NCBI RefSeq assembly: GCF_030704205.1
Contig: NZ_CP131913.1
Coordinates: forward strand, 3,348,001-3,412,000
Direction of reading: 5' to 3'
DNA from: Halomonas alkalicola
Lineage (GTDB): Bacteria; Pseudomonadota; Gammaproteobacteria; Pseudomonadales; Halomonadaceae
DNA: 64,000 nucleotides
Below, piece by piece: positions 8,687 to 16,609 of the stretch; the stretch's first letter is position 1, and each line of letters opens with the position of its first letter. A program made the position numbers and the translations under genes. The notes beneath the pieces were generated by a model, which ran no database searches, was not told the DNA's origin, and saw only the letters and a list, made by a program, of their open reading frames with translations.

Positions 8687-10744
8687 TCAGTCGCGATTGG
8701 CCAGCCGGTAGCCCTCGCTGCTGAGCAGGGCGAAGTCCAGCAGGATATGGGCGGCTTCCTGCACCTGAACCTGCTCCACCGGCTCTTCGTCGTTCTCCTC
8801 GCTGCGCGCGTCGATCCACTCCTCGAGCATGTCCAGTCCCAGGGCCTGGCGGCGCTGGTTCTCGAGACCCAGTTGCTCGGCCTCCTGCTCCTCGACCTCG
8901 CGCTGGCGCTGTTCGCGGTTGAGGCTGACGCTGGTGGTCTGCTCGCGCAGCCGGCGATTGAGCTCCGCCTGCTGGGTCAGGTAGCGGAAGTTCGGGTGCT
9001 CCGCGGCGCGGCTGCGGTGGCGGTCCTTGATGGACTCCAGGTAACGCCACGGCTCGCCGTAGTGGCGGTACTGCACCGAGCGAACGGTATCCCAGTCCAG
9101 GGCGTTGTCCAGGCTGCTCTCGCCGATCAGCTCGGGATCGATCAGGCTCGGGAAGATGATGTCCGGCTCCACGCCGCGGTGCTGGGTGCTGTCGCCGGAG
9201 ATGCGGTAGAACTTGGCGCGGGTCAGCTTGATCTGGCCGTGGGAGAGTTCGTTGAGCGTCTGCACCGTGCCCTTGCCGAAGGTCGGGGTGCCCATCACCA
9301 GGCCGCGGCCGTAGTCCTGGATGGCGCCGGCGAAGATCTCCGAGGCGGAGGCGGAGAGGCGGTTGACCAGCACGCCGAGCGGGCCGTCGTAGAGGGTGCC
9401 TGCCTCGGTGTCGCCGTAGAGGCTGATGCGGCCGCGGGCATCGCGCACCTGCACGGTGGGGCCGCGATCGATGAAGAGCCCGAGCAGCGAGTTGGCCTCC
9501 TGCAGGGCGCCGCCGCCGTTGTTGCGCAGGTCGAGCACGATGCCCTCGATGTCCTCCTGCTTGAGCCGCTCGATCTCCCGGGCCACGTCGCGGGTGGTGC
9601 TGCGGAAGTCCTCTTCGCCGGCCTGCCAGGCATCGAAGTCCACGTAGAAGGTGGGGATCTTGATGACGCCGATGCGGTGCATGCCGTCATCCCGCTCGAT
9701 CTCGATCACCTTGCCCTGGGCCGCCTGGTCCTCGAGGTTCACGGTGTCCCGGGTGATCTCGACGATGCGCGAGCGGGTCATGTCCACCGCCTGGGCGGGC
9801 ACAACATCGAGGCGCACCACCGAGCCCTTGGGGCCGCGAATCAGGTCGACCACGTTGTCCAGGCGCATGCCCACCACGTTGACCATCTCGCCCTCTTCCT
9901 GGCCCACGGCGATGATGCGGTCGGCGGGTTTCAGCACGCCGGCGCGGTCGGCGGGGCCGCCGGGCACCAGGCTTGCGACCTTCACGTACTCGCCGTCTGA
10001 CTGCAGCATGGCGCCGATGCCCTCCAGGGAGAGGCGCATCTGGATGTCGAAGGACTCGCCTGGGGGGGGCGAGAGGTACTCGCTGTGGGGGTCGATGCTG
10101 CCGGTCACCGCGGCCATGAAGAGGCCGAAGATGTCCTCCTCGTTGGTCTGGCGCACGCGGTTGAGCTGCCCCTCGTAGCGCTGGCGCAGGTTGGTCTCAA
10201 CCTGGTCATCGTCCTGGCCGCTGATGGCAAGCGTGAGGGCGGCGTTCTTGAGGCGCTTGAACCAGAGCTCATCGAGCTCCTCGATGCTCTCGGCCCAGGG
10301 GGCCTCGTCGCGGTCGAGCTCGAGGCGCATGTCGCTGTCGTAGGTGAAGTTCAGCCCCTCGTCGAGCCGTTCCAGCAACCATTCGAAGCGTGACTCGGCG
10401 CGCTCGTGATAGCGGTGGTAAAGCGCGTAGATATCGTTAAGGTCGCCCTCGAAGAGGGCGTCGTCGATGCGCGCTTCCAGGTGGCGGAAGTCGGCGACAT
10501 CGTCGGCCAGCAGGAAGGCGCGTTGGCCGTCCAGGACCGACAGATAGCGCTCGAAGGCTCGGCGGGACCAGGCGTCATCGAGGCTGATATCGGCATAGTG
10601 GCCATAGCGCAGCGATTCGGCGACTTCCACGGCCGCCTGACGCTGGGCATCGGTGGGTTGCGGCTGCGCCAGGGCAACGCCGGCGACCAGCAGCAGGCCG
10701 ACCAGGGCGGCGGCTGGACGTCCCAGTTGGGCAAGCAGGCTCAT
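8687..10744 (-). CDS. prc: carboxy-terminal processing (tail-specific) protease Prc
   Basis: Periplasmic serine protease of family S41 that cleaves substrates near the C terminus and takes part in envelope protein quality control and cell-wall hydrolase turnover. About 685 residues (E. coli Prc has 682). The N-terminal signal peptide ends near GVALAQPQ; then come an N-terminal helical domain, a PDZ domain (about 235-320), the S41 core with catalytic Ser in SASEIFAGAIQDYG and Lys in GTPTFGKGTVQTL, and a C-terminal helical extension. ATG at 10744 is used. TTG at 10747, directly before it, is spaced better from the AGGAGT site (7 nt against 10) and may be the real start. It is monocistronic with its own terminator. 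Confidence 0.94.
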   Translation of the reverse strand: MSLLAQLGRPAAALVGLLLVAGVALAQPQPTDAQRQAAVEVAESLRYGHYADISLDDAWSRRAFERYLSVLDGQRAFLLADDVADFRHLEARIDDALFEGDLNDIYALYHRYHERAESRFEWLLERLDEGLNFTYDSDMRLELDRDEAPWAESIEELDELWFKRLKNAALTLAISGQDDDQVETNLRQRYEGQLNRVRQTNEEDIFGLFMAAVTGSIDPHSEYLSPPPGESFDIQMRLSLEGIGAMLQSDGEYVKVASLVPGGPADRAGVLKPADRIIAVGQEEGEMVNVVGMRLDNVVDLIRGPKGSVVRLDVVPAQAVDMTRSRIVEITRDTVNLEDQAAQGKVIEIERDDGMHRIGVIKIPTFYVDFDAWQAGEEDFRSTTRDVAREIERLKQEDIEGIVLDLRNNGGGALQEANSLLGLFIDRGPTVQVRDARGRISLYGDTEAGTLYDGPLGVLVNRLSASASEIFAGAIQDYGRGLVMGTPTFGKGTVQTLNELSHGQIKLTRAKFYRISGDSTQHRGVEPDIIFPSLIDPELIGESSLDNALDWDTVRSVQYRHYGEPWRYLESIKDRHRSRAAEHPNFRYLTQQAELNRRLREQTTSVSLNREQRQREVEEQEAEQLGLENQRRQALGLDMLEEWIDARSEENDEEPVEQVQVQEAAHILLDFALLSSEGYRLANRD

Positions 10745-10850
10745 CAATGAAGCACTCCTGGTTTCATGTACACTCTAAATCCCTTGACCCTTTCGGGGCC
10801 CGCGAGTTGCGTAGGCCGAAGGGCTATTGTAGCAGCATCCCTCGTCATCT

Positions 10851-10885
10851 CATGACACCTGTTAGCATCCCATGCCACCTGTTAG
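10851..10885 (+). repeat. two 15-bp direct repeats upstream of apeB
   Basis: CATGACACCTGTTAG (10851-10865) and CATGCCACCTGTTAG (10871-10885) differ by one base and are 20 bp apart, ending just before the apeB ribosome-binding site. A two-turn spacing would suit a regulator or reflect a local duplication. Function is unknown. Confidence 0.6.
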
Positions 10886-10896
10886 TAGAGGAATTC

Positions 10897-12195
10897 ATGT
10901 CCCAGGACGATCTCATCGAGCGTCTGCTCGACTTCCTGCGTCGCTCGCCCACGCCCTGGCACGCCGCTGCCAGCATGGCGGCACGGCTCGAGGCGGCGGG
11001 TTTCCGTCGCCTCGACGAGCGTGAGCCCTGGCGGCTTTCGCCCGGCGAGCGCGTCTATGTGACCCGCAACGACTCCTCGATCATCGCCCTGCAGCTTCCC
11101 AAGGGTGAGCTGGACGCGCTGCGCATGATCGGTGCCCATACCGACAGCCCGGGCCTGCGCCTCAAGCCCAGTGCTGCCCAGACCAGTGCCGGCTGGCTGC
11201 AGCTCGGCGTGGAGACCTATGGTGGCGTGCTGCTGGCCCCCTGGTACGACCGCGACCTGGGGCTGGCCGGGCGGATCCATGTGCGCCATCCCGATGGGCG
11301 CCTGGAGGGGCTGCTGCTCAGCGTGGAGCGTCCCGTGGCGATCATCCCGAGCCTGGCGATCCACCTGGATCGCGACGTCAACCAGGGGCGTCCGATCAAT
11401 GCCCAGACTCAGATGGCGCCGGTCTTCCTGCAGGGCGGCGAGAATGCCGACCTCGAGCGCCTGCTCAAGGGCTGGGTTGCGGAGCAGCACGGCCTGACGG
11501 AGGTCGAGCTGCTCGACTTCGAGCTGGCCCTCCACGACATGCAGCCGCCGGCGCGGATCGGCGTGGCGGGCGAGCTGATCGCCAGTGCGCGGCTCGACAA
11601 CCTGCTCTCCTGCTTTGTCGGCCTCGAGGCGCTGCTGGCCTCGGATGGCAGGCAGGGTGTCGTGCTGGCCCCCAGCGACCACGAAGAGGTGGGCAGTGCC
11701 AGCGCCTGCGGCGCCCAGGGGCCCTTCCTGGGCGACGTGCTGCGTCGCGTCAGCGAGCAGCTCGGGGGGGGCGGGGAGGGAGGCTTCATCCGGCTGATCC
11801 AGGCCTCGCGGATGATCTCCTGCGACAACGCTCACGCGCTGCACCCCAACTTCACCGACAAGCACGATGCCGCTCACGGGCCGGCGCTCAACGGCGGGCC
11901 GGTGATCAAGGTCAATGCCAACCAGCGCTATGCCACCAACAGCGCGACCGCGGCCATGTTCCGTGACCTGTGTCGCGAGGCCGAGGTGCCGGTGCAGACC
12001 TTCGTGACCCGGGCCGACATGGGGTGCGGCAGCACCATCGGGCCGATCACCGCCACCGAGCTCGGCGTGCCGACCCTCGATGTGGGGGCTCCCCAGTGGG
12101 CGATGCACTCCATTCGCGAGACCGCAGGGGCGCGCGATGTCGAGTACCTCACCCGGGTGCTGACTGCCTTCTGCAACCGTTCCGAGCTTGCCTGA
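10897..12195 (+). CDS. apeB: M18 family aminopeptidase
   Basis: Cytoplasmic zinc aminopeptidase releasing N-terminal residues, with a preference for acidic or neutral ones in this family. The 432 residues carry the M18 metal-site motifs: MIGAHTDSPGLRLKPS, the acidic DHEEVGSASACGAQGP, and C-terminal ADMGCGSTIGPITATELG and VGAPQWAMHSIRETAG. I use ATG at 10897 (MSQDDLIERLL), which has AGAGGA upstream and matches the usual family start; the frame stays open further upstream but that part is not typical. It is divergent from prc and ends at a strong bidirectional terminator. Confidence 0.93.
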   Translation: MSQDDLIERLLDFLRRSPTPWHAAASMAARLEAAGFRRLDEREPWRLSPGERVYVTRNDSSIIALQLPKGELDALRMIGAHTDSPGLRLKPSAAQTSAGWLQLGVETYGGVLLAPWYDRDLGLAGRIHVRHPDGRLEGLLLSVERPVAIIPSLAIHLDRDVNQGRPINAQTQMAPVFLQGGENADLERLLKGWVAEQHGLTEVELLDFELALHDMQPPARIGVAGELIASARLDNLLSCFVGLEALLASDGRQGVVLAPSDHEEVGSASACGAQGPFLGDVLRRVSEQLGGGGEGGFIRLIQASRMISCDNAHALHPNFTDKHDAAHGPALNGGPVIKVNANQRYATNSATAAMFRDLCREAEVPVQTFVTRADMGCGSTIGPITATELGVPTLDVGAPQWAMHSIRETAGARDVEYLTRVLTAFCNRSELA

Positions 12196-12230
12196 GCGGG
12201 TTTGATCCCGGGCGGGAATGCACCAGGACG

Positions 12231-12263
12231 AAAAGACCCGGCGCCAGTGGCGCCGGGTCTTTT
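12231..12263. terminator. bidirectional terminator between apeB and tRNA-Met
   Basis: A 15-bp perfect inverted repeat (AAAAGACCCGGCGCC and its complement) around a 3-nt centre gives a hairpin ending in TTTT on both strands. It serves apeB on the plus strand and tRNA-Met on the minus strand. Confidence 0.9.
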
Positions 12264-12270
12264 CGGTATC

Positions 12271-12347
12271 TGGTGGCTACGCCCTGATTTGAACAGGGGA
12301 CCCCATCATTATGAGTGATGTGCTCTAACCAGCTGAGCTACGTAGCC
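12271..12347 (-). tRNA. tRNA-Met (CAT), second copy, inverted
   Basis: Identical in sequence to the tRNA-Met at 8003-8079 but on the opposite strand, with encoded CCA and its own promoter. Confidence 0.95.
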
Positions 12348-12357
12348 AGCGGCGCGT

Positions 12358-12386
12358 AATGTAGCCTCCAGGGCGGCAGCTGTCAA
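12358..12386 (-). promoter_or_regulatory. promoter of second tRNA-Met
   Basis: On the minus strand a perfect -35 TTGACA (12381-12386), a 17-nt spacer and TACATT (12358-12363), ending 11 nt before the mature tRNA 5' end. Confidence 0.75.
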
Positions 12387-12436
12387 CTCCCTGATGTGTA
12401 AGGCATCGGAAGGTGCAGGGCGGTCGCGGGAGGTGC

Positions 12437-12465
12437 TTGACACTCGAGGGGGCGCTCAGTAACAT
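12437..12465 (+). promoter_or_regulatory. promoter of tRNA-Glu/Gly array
   Basis: Perfect -35 TTGACA (12437-12442), a 17-nt spacer and TAACAT (12460-12465), followed by a GC-rich discriminator. The first tRNA-Glu begins 31 nt after the -10. It probably drives all the tRNAs to 13225. Confidence 0.75.
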
Positions 12466-12495
12466 ACGCGCCACCTCGACGAGCCGAGACATTGC

Positions 12496-12571
12496 GTCCC
12501 ATTCGTCTAGTGGTCCAGGACACCGCCCTTTCACGGCGGGAACAGGGGTTCGAACCCCCTATGGGACGCCA
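12496..12571 (+). tRNA. tRNA-Glu (TTC), copy 1
   Basis: 76 nt with encoded CCA. Acceptor stem GTCCCAT/ATGGGAC, discriminator G, anticodon TTC in CCTTTCACGG. First gene of an alternating Glu-Gly array. Confidence 0.95.
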
Positions 12572-12604
12572 CTCGACTCATCAGGTGCCGGAGTGCAAGA
12601 AAGC

Positions 12605-12679
12605 GCGGGAATAGCTCAGTGGTAGAGCACAACCTTGCCAAGGTTGGGGTCGCGAGTTCGAATCTCGTTTCCCGCTCCA
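12605..12679 (+). tRNA. tRNA-Gly (GCC), copy 1
   Basis: 75 nt with encoded CCA. Acceptor stem GCGGGAA/TTCCCGC, discriminator T, anticodon GCC in CTTGCCAAG. Confidence 0.95.
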
Positions 12680-12680
12680 T

Positions 12681-12778
12681 CTATCCTCAGGTAGGTAGAG
12701 CAGAGCAGGTAGGAGGGTCGCGAGCTGGAACGCCAGCCCGACTGACGGCAGCCCCGTCGATTCTCGTTTCCCGCTCCA
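12681..12778 (+). pseudogene. decayed tRNA-Gly remnant
   Basis: The spacer between tRNA-Gly copy 1 and tRNA-Glu copy 2 is about 99 nt longer than the equivalent spacer after copy 2. The extra stretch keeps tRNA-Gly pieces in order: the D-arm GGTAGAGCA (12694-12702), the T-arm strand GTCGCGAG (12717-12724), and a 3' end nearly identical to the intact gene including TTTCCCGCTCCA (12767-12778). The anticodon arm and the 5' acceptor strand are gone, so it cannot fold as a tRNA. I read it as a dead fourth tRNA-Gly copy. Confidence 0.7.
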
Positions 12779-12821
12779 TCTACCGTAAGGTAGGCGGAAT
12801 CAGCTTTAAACGGCTTATTGC

Positions 12822-12897
12822 GTCCCATTCGTCTAGTGGTCTAGGACACCGCCCTTTCACGGCGGGAACAGGGGTTCGAACCCCCTATGGGACGCCA
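12822..12897 (+). tRNA. tRNA-Glu (TTC), copy 2
   Basis: 76 nt with encoded CCA. It differs from copies 1 and 3 by a single C-to-T change in the D loop (GGTCTAGG instead of GGTCCAGG). Confidence 0.95.
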
Positions 12898-12928
12898 CTC
12901 TTCCGGTAGCAGCAAGCGGTGCGATCAA

Positions 12929-13003
12929 GCGGGAATAGCTCAGTGGTAGAGCACAACCTTGCCAAGGTTGGGGTCGCGAGTTCGAATCTCGTTTCCCGCT
13001 CCA
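12929..13003 (+). tRNA. tRNA-Gly (GCC), copy 2
   Basis: 75 nt, same sequence as copy 1, encoded CCA, followed at once by a short GAAA-loop hairpin. Confidence 0.95.
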
Positions 13004-13004
13004 T

Positions 13005-13018
13005 CTACCGAAAGGTAG
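13005..13018 (+). other. GNRA hairpin following tRNA-Gly copies
   Basis: CTACC-GAAA-GGTAG lies 1 nt after the CCA of tRNA-Gly copy 2. The same position after the decayed copy holds CTACC-GTAA-GGTAG (12780-12793), and after copy 1 a wobble-paired CTATC-CTCA-GGTAG (12681-12694). It could be a processing or stability element in the polycistronic precursor. The third copy lacks it. Confidence 0.5.
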
Positions 13019-13046
13019 GCGGAATCTGCTTTAAACGGCTTATTGC

Positions 13047-13122
13047 GTCCCATTCGTCTAGTGGTCCAGGACACCGCCCTTTCACGGCGGGAACAGGGGT
13101 TCGAACCCCCTATGGGACGCCA
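13047..13122 (+). tRNA. tRNA-Glu (TTC), copy 3
   Basis: 76 nt, identical to copy 1, with encoded CCA. Confidence 0.95.
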
Positions 13123-13150
13123 CTTCGCTCGCATTGGCGGTACTCGACAA

Positions 13151-13225
13151 GCGGGAATAGCTCAGTGGTAGAGCACAACCTTGCCAAGGTTGGGGTCGCG
13201 AGTTCGAATCTCGTTTCCCGCTCCA
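13151..13225 (+). tRNA. tRNA-Gly (GCC), copy 3
   Basis: 75 nt, identical to copies 1 and 2, with encoded CCA. Last gene of the array; I see no clear rho-independent terminator after it. Confidence 0.95.
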
Positions 13226-13411
13226 TGTCGACACTACTAAGTTCGCCAACTCCCCCCAGATAGTTCGATGCTTGCCCCCGTGCAGGCGTTTTTGCGTTCC
13301 CGGCCGGTGGGCTCAGGCTGCCGGTGGCTTGAAGTGGCCCCGCAGCGTCCCAATATCCTAAGGCCTTTGCGGCATACCGCTTTCGAACCTCGAACCGATC
13401 AAGGATTGCCA

Positions 13412-14377
13412 ATGGCCGAACCGGCTCTCTCCATCCGTGGCCTCACCAAGGTCTACGGCAATGGCTTCGAGGCCCTCAAGGGCATCGACCTCGACGTCGC
13501 CGAGGGCGACTTCTTCGCGCTGCTGGGCCCCAACGGCGCCGGCAAGTCCACCACCCTGGGGGTGGTCTGCTCGTTGGTGCAGAAGAGCGCCGGCAAGGTC
13601 TCCATCTTCGGCATCGACATCGATCGCGACTTCCCCCGCGCCAAGTACCACCTGGGCGTGGTGCCCCAGGAGTTCAACTTCAACCAGTTCGAGAAGGTCA
13701 TCGATATCGTGCTGGCCCAGGCCGGCTACTACGGCATGCCGCGGCGCGAGGCGCTGCCCCGCGCCGAAGAGCTGCTGCGCGACCTCGGCCTGTGGGACAA
13801 GCGCAACGGCAGCGCGCGCATGCTCTCGGGCGGCATGAAGCGCCGCCTGATGATCGCCCGCGCCCTGATGCACCGGCCTAGGCTGCTGATCCTCGACGAG
13901 CCCACCGCCGGCGTCGATATCGAGCTGCGCCGCAGCATGTGGGACTACATGCGCCGCATCAACCGCGAGGAGGGCACCACCATCATCCTCACCACCCACT
14001 ACCTGGAGGAGGCCGAGAGCCTCTGCCGCAACGTGGCGATCATCAACCACGGCGAGATCGTGCGAAATACCGGCGTGCGCGAGCTGCTCGCCGAGCTCGA
14101 TACCGAGACCTTCCTGCTCGACCTCGCCGCCCCGGTCGAGGCCGCCCCCGAGCTGCCCGGCTTCGAGGTCAGTCGGGTGGAGCCGGCCCAGCTGGCGCTG
14201 GTGGTGCATCGTGGCCAGCGCATCAATGACGCCTTCCGCTCCTTGAGTGAGCTGGGCATCGAGGTGGTCTCCATGCGCAACCGTGCCAACCGCCTCGAGG
14301 AGATGTTCGTGAGCATGGTGGAGCAGGGCAACGACGCCCTCGACAAGGCCGCAGCCGACGCGGAGGCCCGCCCATGA
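13412..14377 (+). CDS. yadG: ABC transporter ATP-binding protein (YadG-like)
   Basis: Nucleotide-binding subunit of an ABC-2 type exporter of unknown substrate. The 321 residues contain Walker A (GPNGAGKST), the Q-loop region VVPQEFNFNQFEKV, signature LSGGMKRRLMIARAL, Walker B LLILDEPTAGVDIELRRSM and H-loop TTHYLEEAE. Long identical stretches to E. coli YadG, for example ARMLSGGMKRRLMIARALM, make the family clear. ATG at 13412 has AAGGA upstream. Its stop overlaps the yadH start (ATGA), so the two are translationally coupled, with queF as a third coupled gene. Confidence 0.93.
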   Translation: MAEPALSIRGLTKVYGNGFEALKGIDLDVAEGDFFALLGPNGAGKSTTLGVVCSLVQKSAGKVSIFGIDIDRDFPRAKYHLGVVPQEFNFNQFEKVIDIVLAQAGYYGMPRREALPRAEELLRDLGLWDKRNGSARMLSGGMKRRLMIARALMHRPRLLILDEPTAGVDIELRRSMWDYMRRINREEGTTIILTTHYLEEAESLCRNVAIINHGEIVRNTGVRELLAELDTETFLLDLAAPVEAAPELPGFEVSRVEPAQLALVVHRGQRINDAFRSLSELGIEVVSMRNRANRLEEMFVSMVEQGNDALDKAAADAEARP

Positions 14378-15147
14378 ACCCGACCCAGACCGCCATCGCC
14401 CTCTGGACCCTGGTGCTCAAGGAGATCAAGCGCTTCACGCGGATCTGGCCGCAGACCCTGCTGCCGCCCTCCATCACCATGACCATGTACTTCATCATCT
14501 TCGGCAGCCTGATCGGCTCGCGCATCGGCGAGATGGACGGCTTCAGCTACATGGACTTCATCGTGCCGGGGCTGATCATGATGGCGGTGATCACCAACAG
14601 CTACTCCAACGTGGCCTCGAGCTTCTTCTCCAACAAGTTCCAGCGCTCCATCGAGGAGATGATGGTCTCGCCGATGCCCAACTGGGTGATCCTGCTGGGC
14701 TTCGTGCTGGGCGGCATGGCCCGCGGCCTGGGGGTCGGCCTGATCGTCACCCTGGTCTCGCTGTTCTTCACCCGCATCAGCGTGGCCCATCCGCTGTTGA
14801 CCATCGGCGTGGTGGTGCTCACCTCGGCGCTCTTCTCCATCGGCGGCTTCATCAACGCCCTGCTGGGCAAGAAGTTCGACGATATCTCCATTGTGCCGAC
14901 CTTCATCCTCACGCCGTTGACCTACCTGGGCGGGGTCTTCTACTCGATCTCACTGCTGCCGGCCTTCTGGCAGGGCGTGTCGATGCTCAATCCCATTCTC
15001 TACATGGTCAACGTCTTCCGCTACGGCTTCCTGGGCGTCTCTGACATCCCGGTGGGCTGGGCGCTGGCCGCCATCGTCACCTTCATCACCGTGCTGTTCG
15101 GCGTCGCCCTGTGGATGCTGGAGCATGGCAAGGGGATCCGCTCATGA
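14374..15147 (+). CDS. yadH: ABC-2 type transporter permease (YadH-like)
   Basis: Membrane subunit partnering the upstream ATPase. The 257 residues hold about six hydrophobic segments and the ABC-2 permease signature region (FYSISLLPAFWQGVSMLNPILYMVNVFRYGFLG). Length and pattern match E. coli YadH (256). The start overlaps the stop of yadG by 4 nt and its stop overlaps queF by 4 nt. The transported substrate is not known for this family. Confidence 0.93.
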   Translation: MNPTQTAIALWTLVLKEIKRFTRIWPQTLLPPSITMTMYFIIFGSLIGSRIGEMDGFSYMDFIVPGLIMMAVITNSYSNVASSFFSNKFQRSIEEMMVSPMPNWVILLGFVLGGMARGLGVGLIVTLVSLFFTRISVAHPLLTIGVVVLTSALFSIGGFINALLGKKFDDISIVPTFILTPLTYLGGVFYSISLLPAFWQGVSMLNPILYMVNVFRYGFLGVSDIPVGWALAAIVTFITVLFGVALWMLEHGKGIRS

Positions 15148-15980
15148 ACCACCATCGTCCCGATCCCCTGGAGCATGCGCCCCTGGGCCGCGAGTCCGCC
15201 TATCCGGAGCGCTACGACCCCGCGCTGCTCTATCCCATCCCCCGCGCCGCCAACCGCGCCCCGCTGGGGATCGCGGAGGGCCCGCTGCCCTTCGTCGGCG
15301 AGGACGAGTGGCACGCCTTCGAGGCTAGCTGGCTCAACGGTCGTGGCAAGCCGGTGGTGGCCGTGGCGCGCTTCCGCCTGCCGGCGGACTCCCCCAACCT
15401 GATCGAGTCCAAGTCCTGGAAGCTCTACCTCAACAGCTTCAACCAGACCCGCTTCGCGAGCCGCGAGGCGGTGATCGAGACCCTCGAGCGCGACCTGGCT
15501 GCGGCGGCCGGTGCACCGGTAGCGGTGGCGCTGCTCGAGGTGGATGACGAGGCGCTCATGCCGCGCCGGCTGCCCGGCGAGTGCCTGGATGAGCTGGATA
15601 TCGCCGTGGAGGCCTACACCCCCAGCGCCGAGCATCTGGCGGTGGGCGACGAGATCGTCGAGGAGACGCTGCACTCCCATCTGCTCAAGTCCAACTGCCC
15701 GGTCACCGGCCAGCCCGACTGGGGCAGCGTGCTGATCCGCTATCGCGGCCCCAAGCTCGACCGCGAGGGGCTCTTGCGCTACCTGATCGGCTACCGCCAG
15801 CATCAGGACTTCCACGAGCACTGCGTGGAGCACATCTTCATGGACCTCCTGACGCATGCCCGGCCCGAGCGGCTGCTGGTGCTGGCGCGCTACGTGCGCC
15901 GCGGCGGGCTCGACATCAGCCCCTGGCGCGCCACCCCCGGCGAGCGTCCCCCCGAGCCCCTGCGCCTGGCGCGACAGTAG
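15144..15980 (+). CDS. queF: NADPH-dependent 7-cyano-7-deazaguanine reductase QueF
   Basis: Reduces preQ0 to preQ1, the last free-base step before transfer into tRNA for queuosine (anticodons GUN, which include the tRNA-Asn genes of this window). The 278 residues match the long, two-domain QueF type (E. coli 282). The N-terminal half has the NADPH-binding QueF motif around ESKSWKLYLNSFNQTRF. The C-terminal half has the catalytic Cys in LKSNCPVTGQPDWGSV and the conserved HQDFHEHCVEHIFMDL. ATG at 15144 overlaps the yadH stop as ATGA, with AGGGGA upstream. No preQ1 riboswitch is visible. Identification is firm. Confidence 0.96.
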   Translation: MNHHRPDPLEHAPLGRESAYPERYDPALLYPIPRAANRAPLGIAEGPLPFVGEDEWHAFEASWLNGRGKPVVAVARFRLPADSPNLIESKSWKLYLNSFNQTRFASREAVIETLERDLAAAAGAPVAVALLEVDDEALMPRRLPGECLDELDIAVEAYTPSAEHLAVGDEIVEETLHSHLLKSNCPVTGQPDWGSVLIRYRGPKLDREGLLRYLIGYRQHQDFHEHCVEHIFMDLLTHARPERLLVLARYVRRGGLDISPWRATPGERPPEPLRLARQ

Positions 15981-16036
15981 CGCCCCGGGTGGAGCTTGGA
16001 TAGAGTGCCTTGAACCCACGCCAACAGGAGCACGAC

Positions 16037-16597
16037 ATGGATGCGATGACGCTGCTGCACGAACGCAGCTCCATGGGCAAGCTGATGGGGCCGCCGCCTT
16101 CGCCTGAGCAGCTCGAGGCGATCTACCGGGCGGCCCTGCGCGCCCCGGACCACAAGGAGCTGCGCCCCTGGCGCTTCATCGAGTTCTCCGGGGAGGGGCT
16201 CTCCCGCCTCGGTGAGCTGTTCGCCGAGGCCGAGTATCGCGAGGATCCCCACGTGGGGGACGCCGCCCTCGATGCCGTGCGCAAGAAACCCCTGCGTGCC
16301 CCCATGGTCATCGCGGTGATCGCCAGGGTGACCCCGGACCTCCCCAAGGTGCCGAAGATCGAACAGGTGATCTCCGCCGGCTGCGCCGCCCATGGCATCC
16401 TGCTGGCGGCCCACGCCCTGGGCCTCGGCGCCATGTGGCGCAGCGGCAAGTACGCCTTCGACCCCACGGTGCGCAAGGGGCTGGGCCTCGAGGAGGACGA
16501 CGAGGTGGTGGCCTTCCTCTACCTCGGCCAGGTCGGCGGACGCCACCGGCCGATCCCCGAGCATGAGATCGACGCCTTCGTCGAACGCTGGCGCTGA
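16037..16597 (+). CDS. nitroreductase family flavoprotein (YdjA-like)
   Basis: Small FMN-dependent NAD(P)H oxidoreductase of the nitroreductase superfamily. The 186 residues resemble E. coli YdjA (183): N-terminal RSSMGKLMGPPPSPEQLEAI, the FMN-site motif ALRAPDHKELRPWRFIEF, and AAHGILLAAHALGLGAMWRSG. The physiological substrate is unknown. ATG at 16037 has CAGGAG 7 nt upstream; the frame continues to a TTG at 16010 with no ribosome site. A thioesterase-like gene follows 12 nt after the stop, so the two are probably co-transcribed. Confidence 0.88.
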   Translation: MDAMTLLHERSSMGKLMGPPPSPEQLEAIYRAALRAPDHKELRPWRFIEFSGEGLSRLGELFAEAEYREDPHVGDAALDAVRKKPLRAPMVIAVIARVTPDLPKVPKIEQVISAGCAAHGILLAAHALGLGAMWRSGKYAFDPTVRKGLGLEEDDEVVAFLYLGQVGGRHRPIPEHEIDAFVERWR

Positions 16598-16609
16598 GGG
16601 GAAGGGCAG

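Noticed and set aside
12496..13225. CRISPR array (regular repeats with spacers)
   Set aside because: The repeats are full tRNA-Glu and tRNA-Gly genes with cloverleaf structure and encoded CCA, not short direct repeats.
15144..15200. preQ1 riboswitch in front of queF
   Set aside because: queF is translationally coupled to yadH with no leader, so there is no room for an aptamer and none is seen.
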